Assembly: GCF_022179645.1 (NCBI RefSeq)
Contig: NZ_BPRA01000001.1
Span: forward strand, 124,001-188,000
Origin: Methylobacterium thuringiense
Lineage (GTDB): Bacteria; Pseudomonadota; Alphaproteobacteria; Rhizobiales; Beijerinckiaceae
Direction: 5' to 3'
DNA length: 64,000 nt
Part shown: positions 20,043 through 28,456 of the stretch, piece after piece
How the letters are laid out: every line of letters begins with the position of its first letter
How positions within the stretch are numbered: position 1 is the first letter of the stretch
The notes under the pieces: model-generated
What the model was told of the DNA's origin: nothing
Databases searched by the model: none
Seen by the model: the letters and a program-made list of their open reading frames with translations, nothing else
Program-made: the position numbers and the translations under genes

Positions 20043-21602
20043 ATGGCAAGCCTGACACTCGCACCGGCCGCGAAGACCCAGGAGCCGCTGTTCACCGGCA
20101 ACGACTGGGACTTCGACACCATCCGCCGCATCCACGAGGCTTGCGAAGTCGAGGCGCGCGCTCTCGGACTGTCCTGGTATCCGAACCAGATCGAGATCAT
20201 CACGGCCGAGCAGATGCTCGACGCGTATTCCTCGATCGGCATGCCGCTGTTCTACAAGCACTGGTCGTTCGGCAAGCATTTCGCCCAGCAGGAGGCGAGC
20301 TATCGGCGCGGCCACATGGGGCTGGCCTACGAGATCGTCATCAACTCCGACCCGTGCATCTCCTACGTGATGGAGGAGAACTCGGCGACGATGCAGACGC
20401 TCGTCATCGCGCACGCCGCCTTCGGCCATAACCACTTCTTCAAGAACAACTATCTGTTCCGGCAGTGGACCGATGCCGAAGGCATCCTCGATTATCTCGA
20501 CTTCGCCAAGGCCTACATTTCCCGCTGCGAGGAGCGATACGGCCAGCAAGCGGTAGAGCAAGTGCTCGACGCGGCTCATGCCCTGATGAGCCAGGGGGTT
20601 CATCGCTATCCTCGTAAGAAGCGGCCGGATCTCGCCTCGGAGCAGCGCCGCGAGCGCGAACGGCAAGAGCATGGCGAGCAGATCTTCAACGACCTCTGGC
20701 GGACGCTTCCCGCCAAGACCGGCGCCGCCAAGGGCGACCCGGCCCTCGATCGCCGCCGCGCCCTGCTGGAGCTCCCCCAGGAGAACATCCTCTACTTCCT
20801 GGAGAAGGTCGCGCCGCGCCTGCGCCCGTGGCAGCGCGAACTCCTGCGCATCGTCCGGCTGGTGGCACAGTATTTCTACCCGCAACGCCAGACCAAGGTG
20901 ATGAACGAGGGCTGCGCCACCTACGTGCACTACCGCATCATGAACGCGCTTTCCGAGAAGGGCCTGATCGACGAGGCTGCCTATCTCGAATTCCTCACCT
21001 CGCACACCAACGTCATCCGCCAGCCGAACTTCGACGACCGCAGCTTCGGCGGTCACAACCCCTATGCGCTGGGCTTCGCGATGATGCAGGACATCGCCCG
21101 CATCGTGGAGCAGCCCACCGAGGAGGACCGCGCTTGGTTCCCCCAGATCGCCGGCATCGGCGACCCGATGGCCGTGCTACGCGATTGTTGGGAGAACTAT
21201 CGCGACGAGAGTTTCATCGCGCAGTTTCTCAGCCCGAAACTCATGCGGGACATGCGCCTGTTCCACGTCGTCGACGATCCCGACGAGACCGAGCTGCGCG
21301 TCGAGGCGATCCACGACGAGCGCGGCTACCGCAAGATGCGCCGTTCCTTCGCCCGGCAATACGACGTGGCCTGGCTCGATCCGGACATCGAGGTGGTCGA
21401 TGTCGATCTCGAAGGCGACCGCCGCCTCATCGTCCACCACAAGGCGCTGAACCGCATCACCCTGCAGAAAGAAGACGCCAAGCGCGTGCTGCAGCACCTC
21501 GCCGATCTGTGGGGCTACGACGCCGTGCTGAAGGAGGTCGATCCGGCGACCGGCACGGTGCTCGTCGAGCACAACGCAAGCGCCCGGCCGATCTTTTTCT
21601 GA
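20043..21602 (+). CDS. SpoVR family protein
   Basis: 519-residue SpoVR/YcgB protein, named for a Bacillus cortex-formation gene and part of the prkA stress cluster in Gram-negatives. It shows the family start DWDFDTIRRIHEACEVEARA, then SWYPNQIEIITAEQMLDAYS, MPLFYKHWSFGKHF, YEIVINSDPCISYVMEENSA, and MNEGCATYVHYRIMN, an Asn-Glu-Gly block conserved in all members. The start at 20043 follows GGGAGG by 4 bases; the frame is open to 19872, but that stretch encodes the inverted repeat and is unlikely to be protein. The molecular function is unknown. Confidence 0.94.
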   Translation: MASLTLAPAAKTQEPLFTGNDWDFDTIRRIHEACEVEARALGLSWYPNQIEIITAEQMLDAYSSIGMPLFYKHWSFGKHFAQQEASYRRGHMGLAYEIVINSDPCISYVMEENSATMQTLVIAHAAFGHNHFFKNNYLFRQWTDAEGILDYLDFAKAYISRCEERYGQQAVEQVLDAAHALMSQGVHRYPRKKRPDLASEQRRERERQEHGEQIFNDLWRTLPAKTGAAKGDPALDRRRALLELPQENILYFLEKVAPRLRPWQRELLRIVRLVAQYFYPQRQTKVMNEGCATYVHYRIMNALSEKGLIDEAAYLEFLTSHTNVIRQPNFDDRSFGGHNPYALGFAMMQDIARIVEQPTEEDRAWFPQIAGIGDPMAVLRDCWENYRDESFIAQFLSPKLMRDMRLFHVVDDPDETELRVEAIHDERGYRKMRRSFARQYDVAWLDPDIEVVDVDLEGDRRLIVHHKALNRITLQKEDAKRVLQHLADLWGYDAVLKEVDPATGTVLVEHNASARPIFF

Positions 21603-21642
21603 GTTACCCGGTACGTGCTGCCGGCGGCGGGAGAATCTCCAC

Positions 21643-21760
21643 CGTCGTTCCGGGGCGCACCGCAGGTGAGAACCTGGAACCTATGACGGGGCACGACGCC
21701 CTGTCTCAGCCGCGCATCGCGAATGGATTCCGGGTGCCGCTTCGCGGCCCCGGAATGACG
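21643..21760. repeat. REP-like inverted repeat after spoVR
   Basis: CGTTCCGGGGCGC near 21646 and GGCCCCGGAATGACG ending at 21760 are inverse complements with one or two mismatches. They frame about 120 bases that contain no gene. It lies between the convergent ends of spoVR and the DUF2339 gene and could serve as a transcription barrier. Arms of this type (ATTCCGGGG) are common intergenic repeats in related bacteria. Confidence 0.55.
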
Positions 21761-21766
21761 CCAGCA

Positions 21767-24397
21767 TCACGTCGTTCGCGTCGGCGCGAACACGAAGCGC
21801 TGGTACACAAGCCCGATCCCGATCAGCACCGCGCCGAGCCCGAGGAACGACAGCGCTCGCAGCGGCCCGTCGAGCCCGGCGAGATCGAACAGGAACACCT
21901 TGAGCGTTGCGAGCGCGACCAGCGCCGCAGAGGCGAGGCGTGCCGTCAGGGAGTGTCGCAGCAGCCCGTAACCGAGCAGGGTGAGTCCCAGGGCGAGCCA
22001 GCCGGCGGAGTAGGCATACCACTCGGCTTGGCTCGTCTCGCGATCGAGGCCCATTTTCGCGCCCTGGAAGCCGTGGCGGATCGTCAGCGTGAGCGCCAGG
22101 AAGCCGAGGATCATCCCGACGCCGCCGGCCGCCAGCACGTACCAGCGCGGCCGCGTCGCCTGCGCCGTTCGGGCCAGCGCGAAGGCGACGAGCGCCGGAA
22201 GGCCGTAGGCGATGACGATCTCGTTGAAGAGTACACCGCCGCCGACAGACTCGTCGGTGAGCAGCGGGTTCACGGCGAACCCGAGGCCGAGCAGGCTCTG
22301 AGCGAAGGCGATTACCCCAAAGCCTAGGCTGGCGATCCGGATCACCGGCGAACGGTGGACGCCATCGAGCCTCACCAGCACCGCTGCGAGGCCGAGCGCC
22401 GAGAGCGCCATCAGGCCTTGCTCCAGCACGCCGCTATCCTCAGCGAAGATGTCGCCGCCGTGGAGCGCGTGCCGGATCTCGAAGAACACCAGGAAGGCAG
22501 CAAGCAGCAGGCTCAGGGCTTCGGCGATCAGGGGAGGGGCATCCGGCTTGGTGCCGGGCAGGCGGATCAGCCGCGAGGCGAGGCCGAAGGCGAGGGCCGG
22601 AACGCCGTAGCCAACGAGCAGCCAGTTCAGGATCGGCGTGCGCCCGAGCTCGCCGCCGACCACCATCGGATCCCAGGCGAGGCGGCCCGCCACGGCAATT
22701 CCGAGGCCTGCGACGCACCAGCGAAGCGCAGGGATATCGAGCCGGCGCGCGATCGCGCCGCTGCCGAGCGCCGCCAGCGCCATCGCCACGGTCAGCGACC
22801 CGCCCGAGGCCGCGAAGACGAGGCCGAGCGCCAGGGCCGCCACAGCGGCCGAGGCGAAGGCGCCGAGACCGATCGTGAGCGCGTCCGACGGCGTTCGATC
22901 GCCCTGTGCACGGAGCGCAGCGCCGAGCCCGATCATCGCCAAGGCCAGCACCCATGCGGCCACCGCGAAGGACGGCGAGACAGAGGCCTGCGCGAGACGT
23001 AGATAGGTGAAGGACAAAGCGGCCAACGGCGTCAGGGTGGCGCCGGCCGCGTAGGCGAGCGCCGTAGCGGCCGGCAGCCGGCCGCCGCCGATCAGCCTGA
23101 GGGCTCCCATCGTCGTGACGCCGGCTGCGGAGACGCCGACGACCGCCAGCAGGATGCCCGGGTCGGTCGTATCGAGCCGGATCAGGAGACTGTCCCAATG
23201 CAGGCCCGGTTCGGGCGGCCACAGCACGATGATGCCGCTCAAGGCCAATCCTGCGACGACCAATCCCGCCGCCACGGGCATAGCGAGGAACCCTGCAGCG
23301 GACGGAATTATGATGGCTGCGAGCGCACTTAGGATCCAGACGGCCCCGTAGCCGGCCTGAGCGGTGAGCCCGAGCACGGCGACCAGCATGACCGTGGCCG
23401 TGAGCAGAACGGCGGTCGCCACGCGGTCGAGGCGTGCGTTCTCGGCTGGCGTAAGGCGATGGGGAAGGGCGAAGGTGAGGCTCGCGAGCGCGGCCTGCAG
23501 AACGCCGTGCACGAGCGCTGCCGCAGAGGCCGAGGCGTCGATGGCGGAGAGGCCGAGCAGGAGTGCCCAGGCGGCGGCACCGATCCCGGCCGCGATGGCG
23601 AGCACTCGCCAGCCCTTGAGCCATGCGAAGCCGTAGGCGCTCGCCGCCACCACGGGCAGGTAGAGGGTCAGCGGCCAGATGCTGCCACCGCCCTCGCCGA
23701 CGAGAAGCGGTGTGGCCAGCGCGCCGACGAGACCAAACCCGGCGAGTGACGGGCCGTGCAGCAGAGCAAGCACCATGGCAGCAAGGCCCGTCGCCCCAAG
23801 CGCGACGAAGGCGAGCTCTGGGCCGATGAAGCCGTAGAGCCCGTAGGCCGCGTAGACCGCGCCGAAAAGCGCCACGGTGCCGGCAGCCGTCACCATCGCC
23901 GGGATGTCCGGCCAAGCCGGCGGAACGGGCAGGCTTCCCCGCAGCCGGCGCCGCAGGGCCTCGCCAGCAGCGAGCAGTCCCAGAGCCAGGGCGAAGCCGG
24001 AGGCCATGCGCAGACCCGGCCCGAAATAGCCGGCCTCCACCGAGTAGCGCACCAGCAGGGCCGCACCAAAGATGAGGGCGACGCCGCCGACCCAGACCGT
24101 CCAGCGGGTGCCGAAACGCTCTTCGAAGGAGGCCCGCGGCGGCGCGGGATCGGGACGAGGCGCCGGGACCGCCGGCACCGTGGGCGCCGGCCGCGGCGCT
24201 TCACGGACCGGCTCTGGACGGCTGGCCGGTATCGTCGCGGCCGTGGCCGGCGTCGCCCGCTCGAAGCGTGCGAGCCTGTCTTCCAGGATGGAAATCCGCC
24301 GACGCTGCGCAATCGTCAGCGCGAACGCGACTGGCCCGCAGGCGAGCACAGCCAGCACCGCGATGCCGAGACCAAGGAAGAAAACCAACTCGTCCAT
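21767..24397 (-). CDS. DUF2339 multi-pass membrane protein
   Basis: 876-residue inner-membrane protein of unknown function. MDELVFFLGLGIAVLAVLAC is the first membrane helix. A short coiled coil (RRRISILEDRLARFE) and a Pro/Ala-rich linker follow. Then comes the DUF2339 signature SFEERFGTRWTVWVGGVALI and about twenty-five hydrophobic helices with Gly/Ala/Leu composition, for example AGALATP-like segments and FVFAPTRTT at the end. The start at 24397 puts the first helix at the N-terminus; the frame is open to 24724 but that part is Arg-rich. It is convergent with spoVR. No partner is nearby, so no role can be proposed. Confidence 0.88.
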   Translation of the reverse strand: MDELVFFLGLGIAVLAVLACGPVAFALTIAQRRRISILEDRLARFERATPATAATIPASRPEPVREAPRPAPTVPAVPAPRPDPAPPRASFEERFGTRWTVWVGGVALIFGAALLVRYSVEAGYFGPGLRMASGFALALGLLAAGEALRRRLRGSLPVPPAWPDIPAMVTAAGTVALFGAVYAAYGLYGFIGPELAFVALGATGLAAMVLALLHGPSLAGFGLVGALATPLLVGEGGGSIWPLTLYLPVVAASAYGFAWLKGWRVLAIAAGIGAAAWALLLGLSAIDASASAAALVHGVLQAALASLTFALPHRLTPAENARLDRVATAVLLTATVMLVAVLGLTAQAGYGAVWILSALAAIIIPSAAGFLAMPVAAGLVVAGLALSGIIVLWPPEPGLHWDSLLIRLDTTDPGILLAVVGVSAAGVTTMGALRLIGGGRLPAATALAYAAGATLTPLAALSFTYLRLAQASVSPSFAVAAWVLALAMIGLGAALRAQGDRTPSDALTIGLGAFASAAVAALALGLVFAASGGSLTVAMALAALGSGAIARRLDIPALRWCVAGLGIAVAGRLAWDPMVVGGELGRTPILNWLLVGYGVPALAFGLASRLIRLPGTKPDAPPLIAEALSLLLAAFLVFFEIRHALHGGDIFAEDSGVLEQGLMALSALGLAAVLVRLDGVHRSPVIRIASLGFGVIAFAQSLLGLGFAVNPLLTDESVGGGVLFNEIVIAYGLPALVAFALARTAQATRPRWYVLAAGGVGMILGFLALTLTIRHGFQGAKMGLDRETSQAEWYAYSAGWLALGLTLLGYGLLRHSLTARLASAALVALATLKVFLFDLAGLDGPLRALSFLGLGAVLIGIGLVYQRFVFAPTRTT

Positions 24398-24532
24398 AGT
24401 ACGGGCGTCCGATCGACCAAGTCGCCGGGATGCGCCGGTCGCGTCGTGCAATCTGTGCGCCCGGTCACGTCCGGAGAAAAGCCTTGGTCTCGATCCGATC
24501 GGGGATGGATCGACGACCGCTCGCGCCGAACG

Positions 24533-24563
24533 AAAAACCCTGCGGGCCGATGCCCACAGGGTT
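24533..24563 (-). terminator. Rho-independent terminator after the BA14K gene
   Basis: On the minus strand a 12-bp stem with one mismatch (arms 24552-24563 and 24536-24547, loop of four) is followed by a run of five T (24537-24533 read as complement). It lies about 120 bases after the stop of the Gly-rich BA14K gene and before the DUF2339 gene, so it ends the BA14K transcript. Confidence 0.75.
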
Positions 24564-24686
24564 CGTGTCGGATCCCGGTTCCGGGCTGGCCCGTCCCAGC
24601 CAGCGCTGATCTCCACCGATGACCGGCTCGGCACGTCCGGCGAAAGCCTAAGGATGCGATCGAGAGAGAAGCGGTCGCCGCAAGCC

Positions 24687-25325
24687 TTACGGGCAGGAGC
24701 GCCGCTTGCCGCCCTTGGCGACATAGGTACCGCTACGCGGATCGTAGGTCTTGAAGCGTCGCGCGCAGTAGGCGGCCTGCTCGTCCCCGGCGGGCACCGC
24801 CTCTTCGTCTACATAACCAGCTGCGGCATAGCCGTCGTTGGCATATCCGTAGGGGTCGCCGCCGAACCCGTACCCCAAGCCGGCTCCATACCCGAGGCCG
24901 GCGCCGTAGCCGAGACCACCGCCATAGCCGTAGCCGGGATACCGGCCGCGCCAACCACGGCCCGGGCCACCGGGCCGGGCGGGACGGTTCCAGCCCGGAT
25001 TCCCGCCGACGCTTCCGTCCACGACGCCGCCGGGATTGCGGACGACGGCACCGCCGAGGGCATTGCCACCGAACCCTCCGCGGGGTCCGGCCGCGAAGCC
25101 GCCACCGCGTAGGCCTCCCACACCAGCCAGGCCACCACCGACGGAACCACCGGCACTCGAGCCGCCACCGAGGCTGGCTCCTCCTCCAGCGAGGCCACCA
25201 CCACCGATACCGCGGCCTCCGACTCCGATACCGCCTCCGCTCAAGGCATTCTGCGCCTCGACGGTCCCCGTCGTTACGGTCAAGCATCCGACGGCTAGGA
25301 CCGAAGCCAAAACAATACGTCTCAT
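24687..25325 (-). CDS. Glycine-rich secreted BA14K-family protein
   Basis: 212-residue exported protein. The signal peptide MRRIVLASVLAVGCLTVTTG ends near TVEAQ. The middle is very Gly-rich, first GGxG patterns, then Tyr-Gly repeats of the form GLGYGAG. The last 30 residues form the BA14K motif: YCARRFKTYDPRSGTYVAK and a final CP, with two Cys. BA14K proteins in Brucella are immunoreactive and carbohydrate-binding; here the Gly-rich spacer is unusual in length. The start at 25325 gives a proper signal peptide and has GGAA nearby. A stress-type promoter match (25367-25391) and a strong terminator (24533-24563) frame it as a single-gene unit. Confidence 0.85.
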   Translation of the reverse strand: MRRIVLASVLAVGCLTVTTGTVEAQNALSGGGIGVGGRGIGGGGLAGGGASLGGGSSAGGSVGGGLAGVGGLRGGGFAAGPRGGFGGNALGGAVVRNPGGVVDGSVGGNPGWNRPARPGGPGRGWRGRYPGYGYGGGLGYGAGLGYGAGLGYGFGGDPYGYANDGYAAAGYVDEEAVPAGDEQAAYCARRFKTYDPRSGTYVAKGGKRRSCP

Positions 25326-25366
25326 GATCAAATTCCGATCGATCTTTCTCGGATCCATGAAATCAT

Positions 25367-25391
25367 AACGAGCGTCGGCGGTTTTCATTCC
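25367..25391 (-). promoter_or_regulatory. Candidate EcfG-type promoter of the BA14K gene
   Basis: On the minus strand, GGAAT (25391-25387), 16 bases, then CGTT (25370-25367). The alphaproteobacterial general-stress sigma factor EcfG recognises GGAAC-N16/17-CGTT, so there is one mismatch. Transcription would begin about 35 bases before the ATG, which fits. With one mismatch allowed, chance matches are expected in a window of this size, so this is only suggestive. Confidence 0.4.
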
Positions 25392-25488
25392 CCGGATCTA
25401 TCAGTTCCTATCTCATTTGCTGAGAACATGATCGTTCGACGACGCAGTATCGACATCACGACAGGTTCGCGTTCGCCAAGGATGTCAG

Positions 25489-25662
25489 TCAGTGTGCGTC
25501 GGGCTTCTGTGATTCCGCGTCTAGCCCACCGGCATAGCAGCGGCGGACGGCTTCCCGGAACGCATCGAGTTCTGAAGGCGAAAGACGCTTCAGTCTTGCC
25601 TCCAAGAGCGCTCGGCCGTCAGCCGCATCGGGTGTCGCCTCGAACTCGGCTTCTGTCGGCAC
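25489..25662 (-). CDS. Possible small ORF or gene remnant (57 aa)
   Basis: Reading the minus strand from a GTG at 25660-25662 gives VPTEAEFEATPDAADGRALL followed by a helical segment with LSPSELDAFREAVRRCYAGG. This resembles a genuine C-terminal domain. The frame stays open for about 20 codons upstream without an ATG, then meets a TGA. The neighbouring frame upstream also looks protein-like. It may be a short gene or the frameshifted end of a decayed one. No ribosome site is clear. Confidence 0.25.
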   Translation of the reverse strand: MPTEAEFEATPDAADGRALLEARLKRLSPSELDAFREAVRRCYAGGLDAESQKPDAH

Positions 25663-25897
25663 GTCGGGCTCCGGGTTTCGTCCTCCAGGCTGGAGCAGTG
25701 CCCGGATTCGGGCCCCATACTCCGCAGATCAACGTTGCGACCAAAGTTTCGTTCGGCGCGCTTTTGGGCTCGTCGGTTCGCGATGGTGTCAATGGGGTAC
25801 CATCGGCCCGATGCCTGGCCGCGGCCGAAGAGTCACGGCTGCCCCATTCGCAGGTCGGCTAGCGATGTCCCGATCGGCGATCGGGCCGGAGATGGGG

Positions 25898-28303
25898 TCA
25901 AGACCCAGCGATGAGATCGCGGATGCGGCTCGCCAGCGCTTCCATCACGAAGGGCTTCGTCAGCACCTGCATGTCGCGGTCGAGATAGCCGTGGCCGAGC
26001 ACGGCGTTCTCGGCGTAGCCGGTGATGAACAGCACCTTCAGCGTCGGGCGCAGCACGCGGCCGGCATCCGCGAGCTGGCGGCCGTTCATCCCGCCAGGCA
26101 GGCCGACATCGGTGACGAGCAGGTCGATGCGCACATCGGATTGCAGGACCTTGAGGCCACCGGCCCCGTCCGCCGCCTCGATCGCGGTATAGCCGAGGTC
26201 TTCCAGCACCTCGATGACGAGCATGCGCACCGTCGGCTCGTCGTCGACGATCAGCACGGTCTCGCCGGCATCGGCGCGCGGCGCGCCGGAGAGGTCGGGC
26301 ACCGCCTCGACATCCTCCGCCGCACCGTAATGGCGGGGCAGATAGAGGCACATCGTGGTACCTGCGCCGATCTCCGAATAGATCCGTACCTGTCCGCCGG
26401 ACTGACGCACGAAGCCGTAGATCATCGAAAGGCCGAGGCCAGTGCCCTGGCCGATCGGCTTCGTCGTGAAGAACGGATCGAAGGCCCGGGCGATCACTTC
26501 CGGCGTCATGCCTGTGCCGGTGTCGGTCACGCAGAGCGAGAGATACTGGCCGGGGTCGAGGTCGCGCTCCTTGGCGGCGCGCTCGTCCATCCACTTGTTG
26601 GCGGTCTCGATGGTGATGCGGCCGCCATCCGGCATGGCGTCGCGGGCATTGATGCAGAGGTTCAGCAGCGCGTTCTCGAGCTGCGAGGGATCGACCAGCG
26701 CCGACCAGAGGCCGCCGGCCGCCACCACTTCGAGCGTCACGTGCGGGCCGATCGTGCGGCGCACCAGTTCTTCCATGCCGACGACGAGGCGATTCACGTC
26801 GGTAGGCTTCGGATCGAGGGTCTGGCGGCGGGAGAAGGCCAGCAGCCGGTGGGTGAGGGCGGCGGCTCGCTTCGCGGCGCCCTGCGCGGCGTTGACGTAA
26901 CGATCGACGTCGCCAAGACGGCCCTGGCTCACGCGGGTCTGCAGGAGTTCGAGCGAGCCCGAGATGCCGGTGAGCAGATTGTTGAAGTCGTGGGCGAGGC
27001 CGCCGGTGAGCTGGCCCACCGCTTCCATCTTCTGCGACTGGCGCAGCGCCTCCTCGGCGTTGCGTTGCTCGGTGATGTCGCGTCCGACGATGTAGAACAG
27101 CGCGCCCTCGGGCACCGCACTCCACATGATCGTGCGCAGGCGGCCGTCCTTGCAGAAGACGTGATCGACGAAGCCGTCGACCGTCTCGCCCAGCGACAAT
27201 CGTCGGACGACGTCGGCCGTCGCGGCGTGGTCGCTCTTGTCGACGAGTTCGGAGAATGGACGTGCGAGCAGTTCCGCGTCGCTCCAGCCGAGCATCCGCG
27301 TCCAGGCCGGATTCACCGCCTTGAGGTAGCCGTCGAGCCCGGCGGTGCCCATGAGGTCGTTGGTCATCGCCCAGAGGCGGTTGCGCTCGCGGGTGCGCTC
27401 CGCGACCTGCCGCTCCAGCTCGGCGCGGGAGCGGGCCAGCACCTCGCGGGCGTCGACGATCTCCTGGATGTCCGTGCAGGAGCCGAACCAGCGGGTGATG
27501 TCGCCCTTCGCGTCGCGCACCGGCTGCGCCCGTCCGAGCACCCAGCGATAGGTGCCGGAATGGTGCTTGAGCCGATACTCGATGTGGTAGGTCTCGCCCG
27601 TCTCCAGGCTGTGCCGCCAGACGCCCCAGGCCCGCTCCCGGTCCTCGGGGTGGAACATATCGTTCCAGGCCTCGCCGTCGGTGGAGCCCGCCGGCACGCC
27701 GGTGAACTCGTACCAGCGGTCATTGTAGTAGTCGTGGAAACCGTCGGACAGGGTCGACCAGATCATCTGGTCGACCGAGTTGGTGATGCCGCGGAACTTG
27801 CCTTCGCTCTCCCGCAGCGCGTGCTGCGTGCGGACATGCGCCGTGACTTCGTTGCCCTGGTTGAGCACCCCGGCGATCGTGCCGTCCTCGCTGCGGATCG
27901 GCGTGAAGCTGTAGGTCCACCACGTCTCCTCGACCCGGCCACCGCGCGCCATCGGCAGCATCTGGTCGAAGGCGGCGAAGCCCTCACCGGAATCGAGGAC
28001 CCGCTGGAATTGCGGTGCGATGATCGGCCAGATCTCGGACCAGACCTCGGCGCCGGGCCGGCCGAGCGCGTCCGGATGCCGCTCGGCGGGAATCGGCGCC
28101 CAGGCGTCGTTGTATAGAAGCCGCAGCTCGGGCCCCCAGTAGATCGCCGTGGGGAAGCTCGAATGCAGGCAGAGGTCTATCGCGGAACGCAGCGCCTGCG
28201 GCCAAGTCTCCGGCGGGCCGAGGGGTGTCGCCGCCCACTCGTAGGCGCGGATCAGGGCACCCATGGCTCCGCCGCCGCTCAGGAAGCCCGCATCGTTCGT
28301 CAT
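25898..28303 (-). CDS. PAS-domain hybrid histidine kinase with receiver
   Basis: Cytosolic sensor kinase of 801 residues. From the N-terminus: a PAS-like segment with [20 protein letters not shown] and [15 protein letters not shown], a PAS/PAC with [20 protein letters not shown], a coiled coil ([15 protein letters not shown]), a third PAS near residues 310-420, a HisKA domain with the phospho-accepting His in [13 protein letters not shown], an ATPase domain with [18 protein letters not shown] and [12 protein letters not shown], and a C-terminal receiver starting VLIVDDEP with the phospho-Asp in [12 protein letters not shown]. No membrane segment is seen. I use the ATG at 28303; an in-frame ATG at 28339 is possible. 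It lies just downstream of a similar LOV kinase on the same strand. The signal is unknown. Confidence 0.88.
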   Translation of the reverse strand: MTNDAGFLSGGGAMGALIRAYEWAATPLGPPETWPQALRSAIDLCLHSSFPTAIYWGPELRLLYNDAWAPIPAERHPDALGRPGAEVWSEIWPIIAPQFQRVLDSGEGFAAFDQMLPMARGGRVEETWWTYSFTPIRSEDGTIAGVLNQGNEVTAHVRTQHALRESEGKFRGITNSVDQMIWSTLSDGFHDYYNDRWYEFTGVPAGSTDGEAWNDMFHPEDRERAWGVWRHSLETGETYHIEYRLKHHSGTYRWVLGRAQPVRDAKGDITRWFGSCTDIQEIVDAREVLARSRAELERQVAERTRERNRLWAMTNDLMGTAGLDGYLKAVNPAWTRMLGWSDAELLARPFSELVDKSDHAATADVVRRLSLGETVDGFVDHVFCKDGRLRTIMWSAVPEGALFYIVGRDITEQRNAEEALRQSQKMEAVGQLTGGLAHDFNNLLTGISGSLELLQTRVSQGRLGDVDRYVNAAQGAAKRAAALTHRLLAFSRRQTLDPKPTDVNRLVVGMEELVRRTIGPHVTLEVVAAGGLWSALVDPSQLENALLNLCINARDAMPDGGRITIETANKWMDERAAKERDLDPGQYLSLCVTDTGTGMTPEVIARAFDPFFTTKPIGQGTGLGLSMIYGFVRQSGGQVRIYSEIGAGTTMCLYLPRHYGAAEDVEAVPDLSGAPRADAGETVLIVDDEPTVRMLVIEVLEDLGYTAIEAADGAGGLKVLQSDVRIDLLVTDVGLPGGMNGRQLADAGRVLRPTLKVLFITGYAENAVLGHGYLDRDMQVLTKPFVMEALASRIRDLIAGS

Positions 28304-28456
28304 CGGACCGACGATCCGGCCGACGGAACGTCGGTCCATTTCACGCGGTCGCGGACGGATCGAGAGGGTGCGGCATTCGTATCCGCATGGTCAACGATTA
28401 GGCTCTGCACGTGGCCGGAATGACATAGCTCCATGGTCGAGTCGATCGACGCGTGT

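Larger units (their letters stand above)
25326..25897. other. Intergenic region upstream of the BA14K gene
   Basis: About 570 bases. It contains the candidate EcfG promoter (25367-25391) and the possible minus-strand remnant (25489-25662). A plus-strand ORF at 25428-25862 is Arg/Ser-rich, lacks a ribosome site and is probably not coding. The rest shows no recognisable structure. Confidence 0.45.

Noticed and set aside
25428-25862. 144-codon plus-strand ORF
   Set aside because: Arg/Ser/Pro-rich, no ribosome site; the opposite strand looks more protein-like in part.
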